DNA of 64,000 nucleotides, taken from the NCBI GenBank assembly GCA_040221975.1, contig JAVJWR010000013.1, positions 62,001-126,000 of the forward strand, written 5' to 3'. The notes under the pieces are model-generated. The model searched no databases. It was not told the origin of the DNA and saw only the letters and a list, made by a program, of their open reading frames with translations. Positions 17,722-26,015 of this stretch are shown here, piece after piece; the first letter of the stretch is position 1; each line of letters begins with the position of its first letter. Both the position numbers and the translations under genes were made by a program. The stretch comes from Haliea sp040221975. GTDB taxonomy: Bacteria > Pseudomonadota > Gammaproteobacteria > Pseudomonadales > Halieaceae.

Positions 17722-18474
17722 TTAGCCCAGGAACGCCTGACCGCCGTCCAGGGCAATACTCTGGCCGTTGACGTAGCCGGCACCCTCGGAGCACAGCAGG
17801 GCGACAAAGCGGCCAATATCCTGCTCGCAATCACCTATCCGGCGCTGTGGTATCTGGGCGAAAAACGCCTCCGCCTCCGCCGGGTCGCGCTGCAGCCACC
17901 ACTCCAGCGCCGGTGACAGCGCGTGCGGCAGGATAGCATTGCAGCGAATGTTGTCCGGGCCCCACTCGCAGGCCGCGGCCCGGGTCAGGGAGCGGATCGC
18001 CTCCTTGATTCCGGCGTAGACACCGTAACCCGCCATGTCCCAGCGCTTGGCTGCCGAGCTCCCCAGGTTGATGATTACTCCGTCGCCCTTGAGGTGGGGA
18101 TAGCACAGTTTCATCAGGCGCAGGGTTGCCATGGGGCCGGACTCCCAGCCCGCGGTCACTGCCTCGTCGGTCACTTCCAGCAGCCGTCCCAGCGGCACCT
18201 CCTGGGCGTTGTTGACCAGAATATTGAGCGCCCCCCAGCGGTCGATAACGGCGTCGACACAGGCCTGCAGCGAGTCGGGGGACTTCACCTCGCACACCAC
18301 CGCCAGTGCCTCGCCACCGCGTCCCCTGATCTGTTCCGCCGTCGCTTCCAGCTTGGCCAGGGTGCGCCCGCTGACAGCCACTTGCGCACCCTGCGCCGCC
18401 AGCGCCAGGGCAATGCCCTGGCCAACCCCTTGTCCGGCGCCGGTCACCAGTGCCACTTTTCCCTGCAAATTCAT
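17722..18474 (-). CDS. Short-chain dehydrogenase/reductase
   Basis: The product has 250 residues from ATG 18474; a 50-residue upstream extension is implausible. Cofactor motif TGAGQGVGQG lies near the N-terminus, the active site is GSSAAK followed by the pair YAGIK, and the C-terminus is NGQSIALDGGQAFLG. The usual NNAG motif reads NNAQE, a substitution in the central-sheet motif that keeps Asn. The gene is divergent from the next SDR at 18686, with 211 bp between them. Substrate is unknown; a broad alcohol or ketone role in the surrounding catabolic block is inferred. Confidence 0.86.
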   Translation of the reverse strand: MNLQGKVALVTGAGQGVGQGIALALAAQGAQVAVSGRTLAKLEATAEQIRGRGGEALAVVCEVKSPDSLQACVDAVIDRWGALNILVNNAQEVPLGRLLEVTDEAVTAGWESGPMATLRLMKLCYPHLKGDGVIINLGSSAAKRWDMAGYGVYAGIKEAIRSLTRAAACEWGPDNIRCNAILPHALSPALEWWLQRDPAEAEAFFAQIPQRRIGDCEQDIGRFVALLCSEGAGYVNGQSIALDGGQAFLG

Positions 18475-18685
18475 CAGCTCTCTCCGCCATTCATGTGACC
18501 TCAAGCATACCGCTACCGACCCTGCCGCAACAGGGCGAGCACAGGCTGCGGGGGCCGCCTCGCAGGCTTTCCCGCGACCATACTGCCATGTTGTACCCGG
18601 CTGTGGATGTTGTCGCCGGGGCACTGATGCGGCGTCACATTCGCGCTACCATTCGCACCATTCACCGCGAACACAGGAGCAAGCC

Positions 18686-19444
18686 ATGGGTATTCTCGAG
18701 GGCAAGATCGGCATCGTCACCGGAGCCGGCCAGGGCATTGGGCGGGCTATCGCCCAGTGTTTCGTCCGCGAAGGGGCCAGGGTCGTGGTCGCTGACTTCA
18801 ATGCCGAATCCGGCGAGGAAACCGTTGCCGGCATAACGGCAATGGGCGGCGAGGCCCTGTTTGTCCATGGCGACGTCAGCGACGAAACGTCAGTAAAGGC
18901 GATGGTGGCTGCGGCCGTCAGTGCCTGGGGGCGGCTGGATATCGCCTGTAACAGCGCCGCCCTGAGCCGGGGTTCCGGCCCCATCCACGAGTACACTCGC
19001 GAGGTCTTCGACCAGACCCTGGAAATGTGCCTGACCAATACCTGGCTGTGCATGAAGTACGAGATTCCGGCGATCCTGGCCTCGGGGGGCGGCGCCATCG
19101 TCAACATCTCCTCCAACGCCTCGCTCAAGGGCCAGGCCTTCAATACGGCCTACGCCGCTGCCAAGGGTGGGGTGAACATCCTGACCAAGAGCTCGGCCGC
19201 GGAGTACGGCGGCCAGGGCATCCGCATCAACGCCGTGTCACCGGGAGTCATCCGCACCCCGGGGCTGGAGAAGTATTTCACCGAACAGCCGAAAGTCGCA
19301 GAGCAATTGAAGAACGTGGCGGTGCTGAACCGCATCGGGGAGCCGGAAGAAGTTGCCGAAGCAGTCGCCTTCCTGTGCAGCGACCGCGCCTCCTTCATCA
19401 CCGGCCAGATCCTGTCCGTGGACGGCGGTGGCGCAGTTAGGTAG
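18686..19444 (+). CDS. Short-chain dehydrogenase/reductase, FabG/HSD-like
   Basis: The product has 252 residues from ATG 18686, which has an ACAGGAGC ribosome site. The frame stays open far upstream (to 18131), but that is antisense to the divergent gene. Motifs are TGAGQGIGRA near residue 13, NISSNASLKG, YAAAK and SFITGQILSVDGGGAVR. Asp after beta-2 (VVADFN) points to NAD rather than NADP. The NNAG motif is replaced by CNSAA. Hydroxysteroid dehydrogenases and cyclohexanol-type dehydrogenases share this pattern; I cannot choose between them. It is followed at once by the repeat cluster starting at 19451. Confidence 0.87.
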   Translation: MGILEGKIGIVTGAGQGIGRAIAQCFVREGARVVVADFNAESGEETVAGITAMGGEALFVHGDVSDETSVKAMVAAAVSAWGRLDIACNSAALSRGSGPIHEYTREVFDQTLEMCLTNTWLCMKYEIPAILASGGGAIVNISSNASLKGQAFNTAYAAAKGGVNILTKSSAAEYGGQGIRINAVSPGVIRTPGLEKYFTEQPKVAEQLKNVAVLNRIGEPEEVAEAVAFLCSDRASFITGQILSVDGGGAVR

Positions 19445-19452
19445 CGCCATTG

Positions 19453-19586
19453 TAGGAGCCCGCTCTGCGGGCGATCACGCACGGACAAGGTGAATGGCCG
19501 CGCAGCGGACAGAGAGGGTGGCCTGGGCCACAAGGTGAATGGCCGCGCAGCGGACAGAGGAGCTAGCCTGGGCCAGTGGGCTCCTA
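19453..19586. repeat. REP-like bounded repeat cluster with two 45-bp tandem units
   Basis: The element begins with TAGGAGCCC (19453-19461), part of a REP-like hairpin sequence (TGTAGGAGCCCGCTCTGCGG), and ends with its inverted complement GGGCTCCTA (19578-19586). Between them are two 45-bp tandem units starting CAAGGTGAATGGCC at 19486 and 19531. The last unit ends in a variant (GAGGAGCTAGCC). The antitoxin stop codon (19584-19586) lies inside the terminal inverted repeat. A related three-unit cluster is at 20221. Confidence 0.85.
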
Positions 19587-19862
19587 AGCCGCGACCGAAA
19601 AATGCACACCCAGCGCGCGCATCAGACGGTGGATGGTGTCCCACTTCGGCTGCACCTGGCCATTGATCACTTTGTAGAGACTTTCTCGGTTGAGCCCAGC
19701 TGCTTCAGCAACCTGGGCTACACCCCTGTGCTTGATGGCATGGCCCAGGGCCACAACAAAGACGGCAGGGTCATCATCTTCGTAGGCATCGGTCAGATAT
19801 TGGGAAAGCTCCTCTTCTCCCAGCAAGTGGTCAAAAGGATTATATTCGGTCAGTTTAGTCAT
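19584..19862 (-). CDS. HTH-type antitoxin of a RelE/ParE-like toxin-antitoxin pair
   Basis: The product has 92 residues. The C-terminal half is an HTH: VAQVAEAAGLNRESLYKVIN, then WDTIHRLMRALGVHFSV. The N-terminal half is acidic (LGEEELSQYLTDAYEDDDP), as in the putative addiction-module antidote family that follows its toxin. It binds the toxin and represses the operon through the palindrome upstream of the toxin. It starts 3 nt after the toxin stop. The gene ends in the GGGCTCCTA arm of the repeat cluster, so the repeat supplies its stop codon. Confidence 0.85.
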   Translation of the reverse strand: MTKLTEYNPFDHLLGEEELSQYLTDAYEDDDPAVFVVALGHAIKHRGVAQVAEAAGLNRESLYKVINGQVQPKWDTIHRLMRALGVHFSVAA

Positions 19863-19865
19863 GAT

Positions 19866-20165
19866 TCAAACCTCCAATTCACTCAATATTCGCTGCGCAG
19901 TGGCAATGTCGCGTGACTGACCGGATTTCTTACCACCGCAAAGCAAAATGATAATTTCGCCATCACGGATCGAAAAGTAAAGCCGGTAGCCAGGACCTGC
20001 GAAGACCCTCATTTCACTCACGCCCTGTCCCACTGGTTTGATATCCCCAAGATTGCCAGCAGCGGCACGATCCAGCCGCTGAGCTATCGCCCTCGCTGCT
20101 TGGCGGTCTCGGATTCGGGCCAACCAGCGATTGAAGTGTTCCGTGGTGAGGATGTGATATCGCAT
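19866..20165 (-). CDS. RelE/ParE-superfamily toxin (HigB-like, toxin-first operon)
   Basis: The product has 99 residues, typical of the addiction-module killer family. Visible features are the N-terminal helices with FNRWLARIRDRQAARAIAQR, then LGDIKPVGQGVSEMRVFAGP and YRLYFSIRDGEIIILLCGGK, and KKSGQSRDIATAQ near the end. These match the GVxELRI-x-GPGYRVYF pattern of the family. It probably cleaves ribosome-associated mRNA or blocks gyrase; the sequence alone does not decide. It is the first gene of the pair, and an 18-bp palindromic operator lies 9 bp upstream. Confidence 0.87.
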   Translation of the reverse strand: MRYHILTTEHFNRWLARIRDRQAARAIAQRLDRAAAGNLGDIKPVGQGVSEMRVFAGPGYRLYFSIRDGEIIILLCGGKKSGQSRDIATAQRILSELEV

Positions 20166-20173
20166 GCACGAAA

Positions 20174-20191
20174 TGTAGCTTGTAAGCTACA
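20174..20191. promoter_or_regulatory. Palindromic operator of the toxin-antitoxin operon
   Basis: TGTAGCTT-GT-AAGCTACA is a perfect 8+8 inverted repeat 9 bp upstream of the toxin start, followed by an A-rich tract on the plus strand. HTH antitoxins bind this type of site for autorepression. Confidence 0.65.
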
Positions 20192-20220
20192 AAAAAACAA
20201 GACAGTTCATTGCGCACGGA

Positions 20221-20369
20221 CAAGGTGAATGGCCGCGCAGCGGACAGAGAGGGTGGCCTGGGCCACAAGGTGAATGGCCGCGCAGCGGACAGAGAGGGTG
20301 GCCTGGGCCACAAGGTGAATGGCCGCGCAGCGGACAGAGGAGCTGGCCGGGGCCAGTACGCTCCTACGC
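20221..20369. repeat. Second cluster: three 45-bp tandem units
   Basis: Units start with CAAGGTGAATGGCC at 20221, 20266 and 20311. The first two are identical; the third ends in the variant GAGGAGCTGGCC and is followed by GCTCCTA (20360-20366). The left flank shares CGCACGGA with the cluster at 19453, but the leading REP-like arm is absent. The cluster is in direct orientation relative to the first and begins about 735 bp from it, with the toxin-antitoxin pair in between. It runs into the 3' end of the OYE gene (stop at 20364). Confidence 0.85.
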
Positions 20370-21437
20370 GCCAGGCTCGGCGGCAGCAGCCGGATAGCTG
20401 GTGTAGCCCTCCGGGCCGGGCATGTACAGTGTCCCGGGATCGAACCTCGCCAGCGGCAGGCGCTGCTGCCAGCGCTCCACCAGGTCCGGGTTGGCGATAA
20501 ACGGTCGCCCGAAGGACACCGCCGCCACCGCTCCTGAGGCCACTGCCTGCTCGGCTTCCACGAGCTTGTAGCTCTCGTTGGCAATCAGGCGGTCGGCAAA
20601 ATAGCGCCGCGCCAGCGCCAGGTTGTCGACCCGGCCCGCGGGCATGCGGATCACGTGCAGCCAGGCCAGATCGAGCCTCGCCGCTGCCGCCAGCAGGTAG
20701 TCAAAGGTTTCTTCCGGGTTGTCATCGGACAGGTCATTGAAGCCATTGTCCGGGCAAATCCGCATGCCCACCCGACCGGCGCCGGCCTCGGCAGTCATGG
20801 CCTCCAGCACTTCCAGCACAAAGCGCGCGCGATTGGCGACCGAACCGCCGTAGGCATCCGTGCGCCGGTTGCTGCCGGTGGACAGGAACTGGGCCGGCAG
20901 GTAGCCGCTGGTGCAATGCAGCTCGACACCGTCGAAGCCGGCGGCAAGGGCGCTCGCCGTGGCCTGGCGGTACTCCTCGACAACACCAGCAATCTCCTCC
21001 AGCGCCAGCGCCCGGGGCGGGTCCATGGGCTGCATGCCCGCCTCATCCGTGTACATTTCGGCCTTGGCGGTGATCGCGGACGGCGCCACGGTCTCGGCGC
21101 CGGCGGGTTTGTTGTAGTGGCTGGCGACCCGGCCCACGTGCATGATCTGCGCGACAATACAGCCGCCGGCGGCGTGTACCGCGGCGGTGACCTCGCCCCA
21201 GGCCGCCACCTGTTCCGCGGTGTAGATACCCGGCGTGCGACAGTAGCCGAGGCCGTTGGCACTGGGCGCCACCCCTTCGCTGATGATCATGCCGGCACTG
21301 GCGCGCTGGCGGTAGTACTCGGTCATCAACGCTGTCGGCACGGCATCGGTGCCGGCGCGGCTGCGGGTCATGGGGGCCATCACAATGCGGTTGCGCAAAT
21401 GCAGGTGGCCGAGTTCCAGTGGTGTCAGGAGATCCAT
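20364..21437 (-). CDS. Old Yellow Enzyme family FMN ene-reductase
   Basis: The product has 357 residues, normal for OYE/NemA. FMN-binding motifs are RNRIVMAPMTRSRA near the N-terminus and RRTDAYGGSVANRARF. The active-site segment is GVELHCTSGYLPAQF: His174 is present, but the second substrate-anchoring residue, Asn or His in most OYEs, is Ser177; Tyr179 corresponds to the conserved Tyr of GYL. These enzymes reduce activated C=C bonds with NADPH. It is the last gene of a three-gene minus-strand group (SDR, SnoaL-like, OYE). The active-site change suggests altered substrate binding. Confidence 0.9.
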   Translation of the reverse strand: MDLLTPLELGHLHLRNRIVMAPMTRSRAGTDAVPTALMTEYYRQRASAGMIISEGVAPSANGLGYCRTPGIYTAEQVAAWGEVTAAVHAAGGCIVAQIMHVGRVASHYNKPAGAETVAPSAITAKAEMYTDEAGMQPMDPPRALALEEIAGVVEEYRQATASALAAGFDGVELHCTSGYLPAQFLSTGSNRRTDAYGGSVANRARFVLEVLEAMTAEAGAGRVGMRICPDNGFNDLSDDNPEETFDYLLAAAARLDLAWLHVIRMPAGRVDNLALARRYFADRLIANESYKLVEAEQAVASGAVAAVSFGRPFIANPDLVERWQQRLPLARFDPGTLYMPGPEGYTSYPAAAAEPGA

Positions 21438-21469
21438 AGCAGTGGTAATCCTCGATCGGGTAACAGGTG

Positions 21470-22096
21470 TCAGCGCACGCGGATGCGCGGCTCGGGGGCG
21501 CCGCGGCGCATGGTGGCGAGAAACTCTTCCAGCGGCGCCGGCGCGGCCACCTCGGGTTCATCCGCGGTCGGCGGATGGGCCCAGAAATCCGCCCAGGAGG
21601 GCCACAGATCGTGGTAGGCGCCATCGTAGGCCTCCCGGTCGGGCCAGCGCATCTTGTGCTCGCCGATGGGCGGACTGTTGAGGTCAGTGGCGTACCAGTA
21701 GCAGGGCAGCCGACGGCGGAAGTACCAGCGCCCGTCAATCCGCTCGTAGTTGTCCCAGTACAGCATCTGCATGATCACCCACTGGTCGCCGGTTTCGTGC
21801 TCGTTCTTGGAGTAAACCACGCCATGGGCGTGGTCCGGATCATCGAACTCAATGATGTGATTGCCGATATGGTGGGAAGTGCCGGTGAACTGCAGGCGCA
21901 GGGTATCGTCCAGCCAGCGCTTCAAGTGGCTGCGGCCGACTTTCTCACGGCTGACGCGGATGTCCTCCGCGAACAGATTGACGTGGGCGTCCAGGTCGCG
22001 CATGTCCAGGGACAGGGAGTACTTGGCGACCAGCTGCCGTATTTCGTCCAGCGACTCCAGGCGGTCCAGGCGCCGCAGCAGGCTCTCGTCCGTCAT
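21470..22096 (-). CDS. SnoaL-like/NTF2-fold protein
   Basis: The product has 208 residues from ATG 22096; an adjacent GTG (22099) is possible, but GGGAG is spaced better for the ATG. It begins with the SnoaL_4-type helix LDEIRQLVAKYSLSLDMRDL and DAHVNLFAEDI, followed by the beta-sheet with TSHHIGNHIIEFDD and WYFRRRLPCYWY. Members are small dehydratases, isomerases or ring hydroxylase small subunits. The extended C-terminal tail (about 60 residues, Trp-rich then Pro/Ala-rich) is longer than in the basic family. It starts 5 nt after the upstream SDR stop and is probably co-translated. Confidence 0.8.
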   Translation of the reverse strand: MTDESLLRRLDRLESLDEIRQLVAKYSLSLDMRDLDAHVNLFAEDIRVSREKVGRSHLKRWLDDTLRLQFTGTSHHIGNHIIEFDDPDHAHGVVYSKNEHETGDQWVIMQMLYWDNYERIDGRWYFRRRLPCYWYATDLNSPPIGEHKMRWPDREAYDGAYHDLWPSWADFWAHPPTADEPEVAAPAPLEEFLATMRRGAPEPRIRVR

Positions 22097-22100
22097 CACC

Positions 22101-22874
22101 CTACTCCCAGCTCGCCGTGCCGGCGTTCAGCTCCGCTACCCGGCCACCGTCGACCACCAGTTCCGCACCGGTGATGTAGGAGGCCTCCTCGCTGGCGAGG
22201 AACAGGATGGCATTGGCGCACTCCCGCGGATCGCCAATGCGGCCGATGGGGATGGACTTTGCCGTGGCCTCGCGCGAGGCGTCGTCCGGCAGCACTGCCG
22301 CCGTGGGCGGCGTCATGAAGGCGCCGGGAATGACGGTGTTGACCCGGATCCCCTTTTTGCCCCACTCCATTGCCGCGTTGCGCGACAGGCCCAGCATCGC
22401 CGACTTGGCGGCGCTGTAGCCCGCCGTTGCCGGAGAGCCGCGCAGGCCACAGACCGAAGACACATTCACTACCGCGCCGCGGTTCGCCTTGAGCTGGGGA
22501 TAGGCTTCGCGCATCAGGAACATGGCGCCGTCCAGGGAGACAATGAAGTTCTGCCGCCACGCTTTGGTATCGTGATTGGCCAGCATGCCCGGCACCATCA
22601 GCACGGCATTGTTGACCACGATATCGAGGCGCCCATAGGTTGCTACCGTCTTTTCCACCAGCGCGCGCACTGCGTCTTCGTCGGCGATATCGGTGGGGCA
22701 GACCAGGGCCCGTCCGCCCGCCGCCGTAATCGTGGCAGCGACCGCGGCGAGCTTGTCCTCGCTGCGCGCAGCCAGCACGACTGCGGCGCCCTCTTCGGCA
22801 AAGCGCAGGGCGGTGGCGGCACCGATACCCTGTCCCGCTCCGGTAATAATCGCAACCTTGTCCTGCAATCTCAT
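22101..22874 (-). CDS. Short-chain dehydrogenase/reductase
   Basis: The product has 257 residues from ATG 22874. Motifs are TGAGQGIGAA near residue 13, VVNNAVLM in place of NNAG, VSSVCGLRG, YSAAK, and a C-terminus with SYITGAELVVDGGRVAEL. First gene of a minus-strand group with the SnoaL-like and OYE genes, divergent from the Rieske oxygenase at 23120. Together these suggest a redox cascade on a cyclic or unsaturated ketone (inference). Confidence 0.88.
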   Translation of the reverse strand: MRLQDKVAIITGAGQGIGAATALRFAEEGAAVVLAARSEDKLAAVAATITAAGGRALVCPTDIADEDAVRALVEKTVATYGRLDIVVNNAVLMVPGMLANHDTKAWRQNFIVSLDGAMFLMREAYPQLKANRGAVVNVSSVCGLRGSPATAGYSAAKSAMLGLSRNAAMEWGKKGIRVNTVIPGAFMTPPTAAVLPDDASREATAKSIPIGRIGDPRECANAILFLASEEASYITGAELVVDGGRVAELNAGTASWE

Positions 22875-23119
22875 GTGCCTGCCCTCGATAGACGGTATGA
22901 AGAAAGAGCGGCAGCTTAGGCAGCAGCGGCCCGCAGGGTCAACTGCGGCTCGTCCGTGGCAGTGGCCGCTGGCGACCCTGCAGAGCCGAATAGCCGCCCG
23001 GGTATAATTATTTACTCCGGTAACGTTTCGTCAGGAATTTGCAAGTCATACCAATCATTCAGGGCCTGCCGTAGAGTACCCACGAATACCGCAACGATAG
23101 TTACAGGGAGTGTCCCACC

Positions 23120-24133
23120 ATGAGTCAACGTATTCCGATGCCAATTCCCCTCGGCTGGTTCCAGGTCGCCTACTCGCACGACCTCGCGGTGGCTGCGTCC
23201 ATGCCCCTGCGTTACTTCGCCACCGACCTGGTACTGTTCCGCACCGAGAGCGGCGAGGCGAAGGTCCTCGACGCCTACTGCCCACACATGGGCGCCCACC
23301 TCGGCTACGGCATCCGCGGCCAGGCCGGCGGCGGTTCCGAGGTGCGCGGCGACTCCATTGTCTGCCCGTTCCACGGTTGGGCCTACAACGGCGACGGTCA
23401 GTGCACGGATGTGCCCTACGCCAACAACCTGCCGCCGAAGATCGCTCGCGGCGAGCAGGTAATTCGGCCCTGGCACGTGCGCGAACTCAACCAGGTAATC
23501 TATGTGTGGTACCACCCGGAAGGCGCGGAACCGCACTTTGAGCCGGAGGCAATTCCCGAAGCGGCCGCCGACAACGATGAGTGGGGCAGCTTCAAGATCC
23601 ACACCTGGGACATCGGCACCCACATGCAGGAAATCGGCGAGAACGCGGTGGACCCTGCCCACTTCCTGTATGTGCACGGCACCCAGAATATTCCCACACC
23701 GGACATCATGGAATTCGACGGGGTCTACCGATCGGGCAGGCTGGTCAGCAAAATGGCCACGCCCCGCGGTGAAGTCACCGGCATCATCGCCAACAAGAGT
23801 ACCGGGCCGGGGCAGGCAACCGTGCGTTTCAGCGGCATCTGCGACACGGTCCTGATGGCCAACCTGACCCCCGTGGACAGCGAAAACTCCAGGGCCTTCT
23901 ACGCCTTTATCCAGAAGAAGGTCGACGGCAAGGAACAAGTGGGCGGCGTCGCCGATGCCATCGTCAAGGATATCTACCGGCAGATGGAAGAGGACCGCAT
24001 CATCTGGGCCCACAAGCAGTATTTCGAGAAACCGCTGCTGTGCGACAACGATGGCCCCTTCGCCAAGTTCCGCAAATGGTACTCACAGTTCTATACCCAC
24101 GACAACTGGCGCCCCGCCGCAACTGAGCGTTGA
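23120..24133 (+). CDS. Rieske non-heme iron oxygenase, KshA-like
   Basis: The product has 337 residues; ATG 23120 has CAGGGAG upstream. The Rieske cluster ligands are C54-P-H56 (YCPHMGAHL) and C82-P-F-H85 (VCPFHGW). The mononuclear iron motif is NAVDPAHFLYVH: Asn175, Asp178, His181 and His186. The spacing and even the numbering of the two His resemble KshA, the 3-ketosteroid 9-alpha-hydroxylase oxygenase; a later EEDRIIW segment may give the Asp ligand. The protein needs a reductase partner, and none is encoded nearby. Steroid use is a hypothesis, because related oxygenases act on other substrates. Confidence 0.87.
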   Translation: MSQRIPMPIPLGWFQVAYSHDLAVAASMPLRYFATDLVLFRTESGEAKVLDAYCPHMGAHLGYGIRGQAGGGSEVRGDSIVCPFHGWAYNGDGQCTDVPYANNLPPKIARGEQVIRPWHVRELNQVIYVWYHPEGAEPHFEPEAIPEAAADNDEWGSFKIHTWDIGTHMQEIGENAVDPAHFLYVHGTQNIPTPDIMEFDGVYRSGRLVSKMATPRGEVTGIIANKSTGPGQATVRFSGICDTVLMANLTPVDSENSRAFYAFIQKKVDGKEQVGGVADAIVKDIYRQMEEDRIIWAHKQYFEKPLLCDNDGPFAKFRKWYSQFYTHDNWRPAATER

Positions 24134-24139
24134 CCAGCG

Positions 24140-25864
24140 CTAGAAGGGAAACACCCGCGGCAGCAGCCACAGCACCACCGCCGAATAGCCGATGGACACC
24201 GGCAGGCCGCTGCGGAAATAGTCCCGCATGCTGTAGCCACCGAGGTTCTGCACCATGAGGTTGGTGGTGTAGCCATACGGGGTCAGGAAACTCGCGCTGG
24301 CCCCGTAGGCGACCGCCATCACGAAGGGCATCGGGCTCACCCCCAGGCTCTCGGCCAGCCCAAACGCAATCGGGAAACTGAGGGCGGCGGCGGCATTGTT
24401 GGTCATCAGCTCGGTAAGCAGCAACGTAGCCAGGTAGATTCCGGCCATGGCCACCCAGGGGCCGACGGCAACGAGATTGTCCTCCAGTGTCAGGGCCAGG
24501 GTGGCCACCAGACCGGTATTGGTCAGGGCCTGGGACAGGGTCAGGGCGGAGGCAATGACCAGCCAGATCTCGAACGGAAAACGCCGGCGCAACTCGGAGC
24601 CGCGCACCAGGCGCAGCCCCAGCATGCACACCAACAGCAGAGCCAGCCCCTTGATCAGGGGCACAACTTCCAGCGCCGCCAGCAGCACGACACCCGCAAG
24701 CAGCAGGCTCACACACCAGTTCTGCAGGGCTGTGGTATTGGAACCGGCAACCGCGTCATCCACCACCACAAAGTTCTTGTCGAGGTTCTTGCGCTCGTTG
24801 AAATCCGGGCCGGTTGCCAGCATCAGGTTGTCGCCGGCCTGTATGGTGATATTGCCGAGCTTGCCCGACAGGCGCTTGCCTCCCCGGCGCATACCGACCA
24901 CTGCGGCGTCAAAGAGGGAGCGGAAGCCGGACTCCTTGATGGTCTTGCCCTCGATCGACGCGTTGGGCATGACAATGACTTCCATCATGTTTTCCCGCAG
25001 CAATCCCTCCTCGACCGCAAACAGGTGCAGGCCATCGAAAGCGTCCAGCGCGGCGACCTGGGTGATGTCGCCGGAGAAGATCAATTTGTCTCCGGCTTCG
25101 ATAAATTCGGTGGGGGCCACCGGCGAAATCAGGTGTTCATCTCGAACGATTTCAACCAGGAACAGGGCATCGAGGTCGCGCAGGCGATTGTCGGCAATAC
25201 TCCTGCCAATCAGGCTGGACCCGGGGCCCACCTCCACCTCGACCACGTATTCTGCCACCTGCATCTTCTCGGCACTGGCGCGGGGCAGCAAGCGCGCGGA
25301 CAGCAACAGCACCAGCAGCCCCACGACAACCGCCGCCGCGCCAATGAGGAAAAAGTCGAAAAAGGCCAGCCCCTTGCCGGTCGCGTCTTCAAGAAAGCTG
25401 CTGACGATCAGGTTGGTCGAGGTCCCGATCAGCGTCATGGTGCCGCCGAGTATCGCCGCATAGGACAGGGGTATCAGCAGGCGTGAGGCCGGATGATGGC
25501 GATTGGCGCGCACGGTCGTGGCCAGGGTAGCCACCACTGCCGTATTGTTGACGAAGGCGGAGAACACCGCGGTGACCCCACCCAGTCGCAGCAGGCTGAG
25601 GGTATAGCTGGGAGAAATCAGCCGCCCCGAGAGACTGTTGAGCCAGGACAGCTTCTCCAGCCCTATGGATACCAGCAGCAACAGGATCAGTGTAATCAGG
25701 CCGGAATTGGATGCCTTTTCCAGCACCTGTGACGTTTCCACCAGGCCCAGGAAATAGGCCGCCAGCATAGTCCCGAGAAAAATTTTCGATGCCGCCCAGT
25801 CGCTGAAAATAAGGCAACCCAGCAGCCACAGGAACAGGCCGGAAATCAGAAGCTGGTCGATCAT
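24140..25864 (-). CDS. DASS/SLC13-family anion transporter with two TrkA-C domains
   Basis: The product has 574 residues from ATG 25864 (an 18-residue extension to 25918 is unlikely). The two membrane halves contain the family motifs NNTAVVATLA, IGTSTNLIVSS, then TNNAAAALSFPIA and TPYGYTTNLMVQ. Between them are two RCK_C/TrkA-C regulatory domains (about residues 200-370). Members carry dicarboxylates, sulfate or other anions coupled to sodium or protons; the SNT-type signatures do not settle the substrate. It is convergent with the Rieske gene, with only 6 bp between stops. Confidence 0.9.
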   Translation of the reverse strand: MIDQLLISGLFLWLLGCLIFSDWAASKIFLGTMLAAYFLGLVETSQVLEKASNSGLITLILLLLVSIGLEKLSWLNSLSGRLISPSYTLSLLRLGGVTAVFSAFVNNTAVVATLATTVRANRHHPASRLLIPLSYAAILGGTMTLIGTSTNLIVSSFLEDATGKGLAFFDFFLIGAAAVVVGLLVLLLSARLLPRASAEKMQVAEYVVEVEVGPGSSLIGRSIADNRLRDLDALFLVEIVRDEHLISPVAPTEFIEAGDKLIFSGDITQVAALDAFDGLHLFAVEEGLLRENMMEVIVMPNASIEGKTIKESGFRSLFDAAVVGMRRGGKRLSGKLGNITIQAGDNLMLATGPDFNERKNLDKNFVVVDDAVAGSNTTALQNWCVSLLLAGVVLLAALEVVPLIKGLALLLVCMLGLRLVRGSELRRRFPFEIWLVIASALTLSQALTNTGLVATLALTLEDNLVAVGPWVAMAGIYLATLLLTELMTNNAAAALSFPIAFGLAESLGVSPMPFVMAVAYGASASFLTPYGYTTNLMVQNLGGYSMRDYFRSGLPVSIGYSAVVLWLLPRVFPF

Positions 25865-26015
25865 GCAAGGGGTTCCAGGGGGCAGCCGCTGCCAAACACA
25901 CGAGCTTACTTGGAACACGCGGCAGCCGACAAGTCATCCCTGGACGTCATGCATGCCAGCACGGCGAGACCATTGACGCTACACTCTCGCCAACAGCGAC
26001 CACAGGAGCGCACAC

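Noticed and set aside
18131..18685. Extended N-terminus of the SDR at 18686
   Set aside because: The extension is antisense to another SDR and lacks a start signal; ATG 18686 has a strong ribosome site.
20221..20369. 45-bp tandem repeats as a CRISPR array
   Set aside because: The units abut each other with no spacers, and no cas genes are near.
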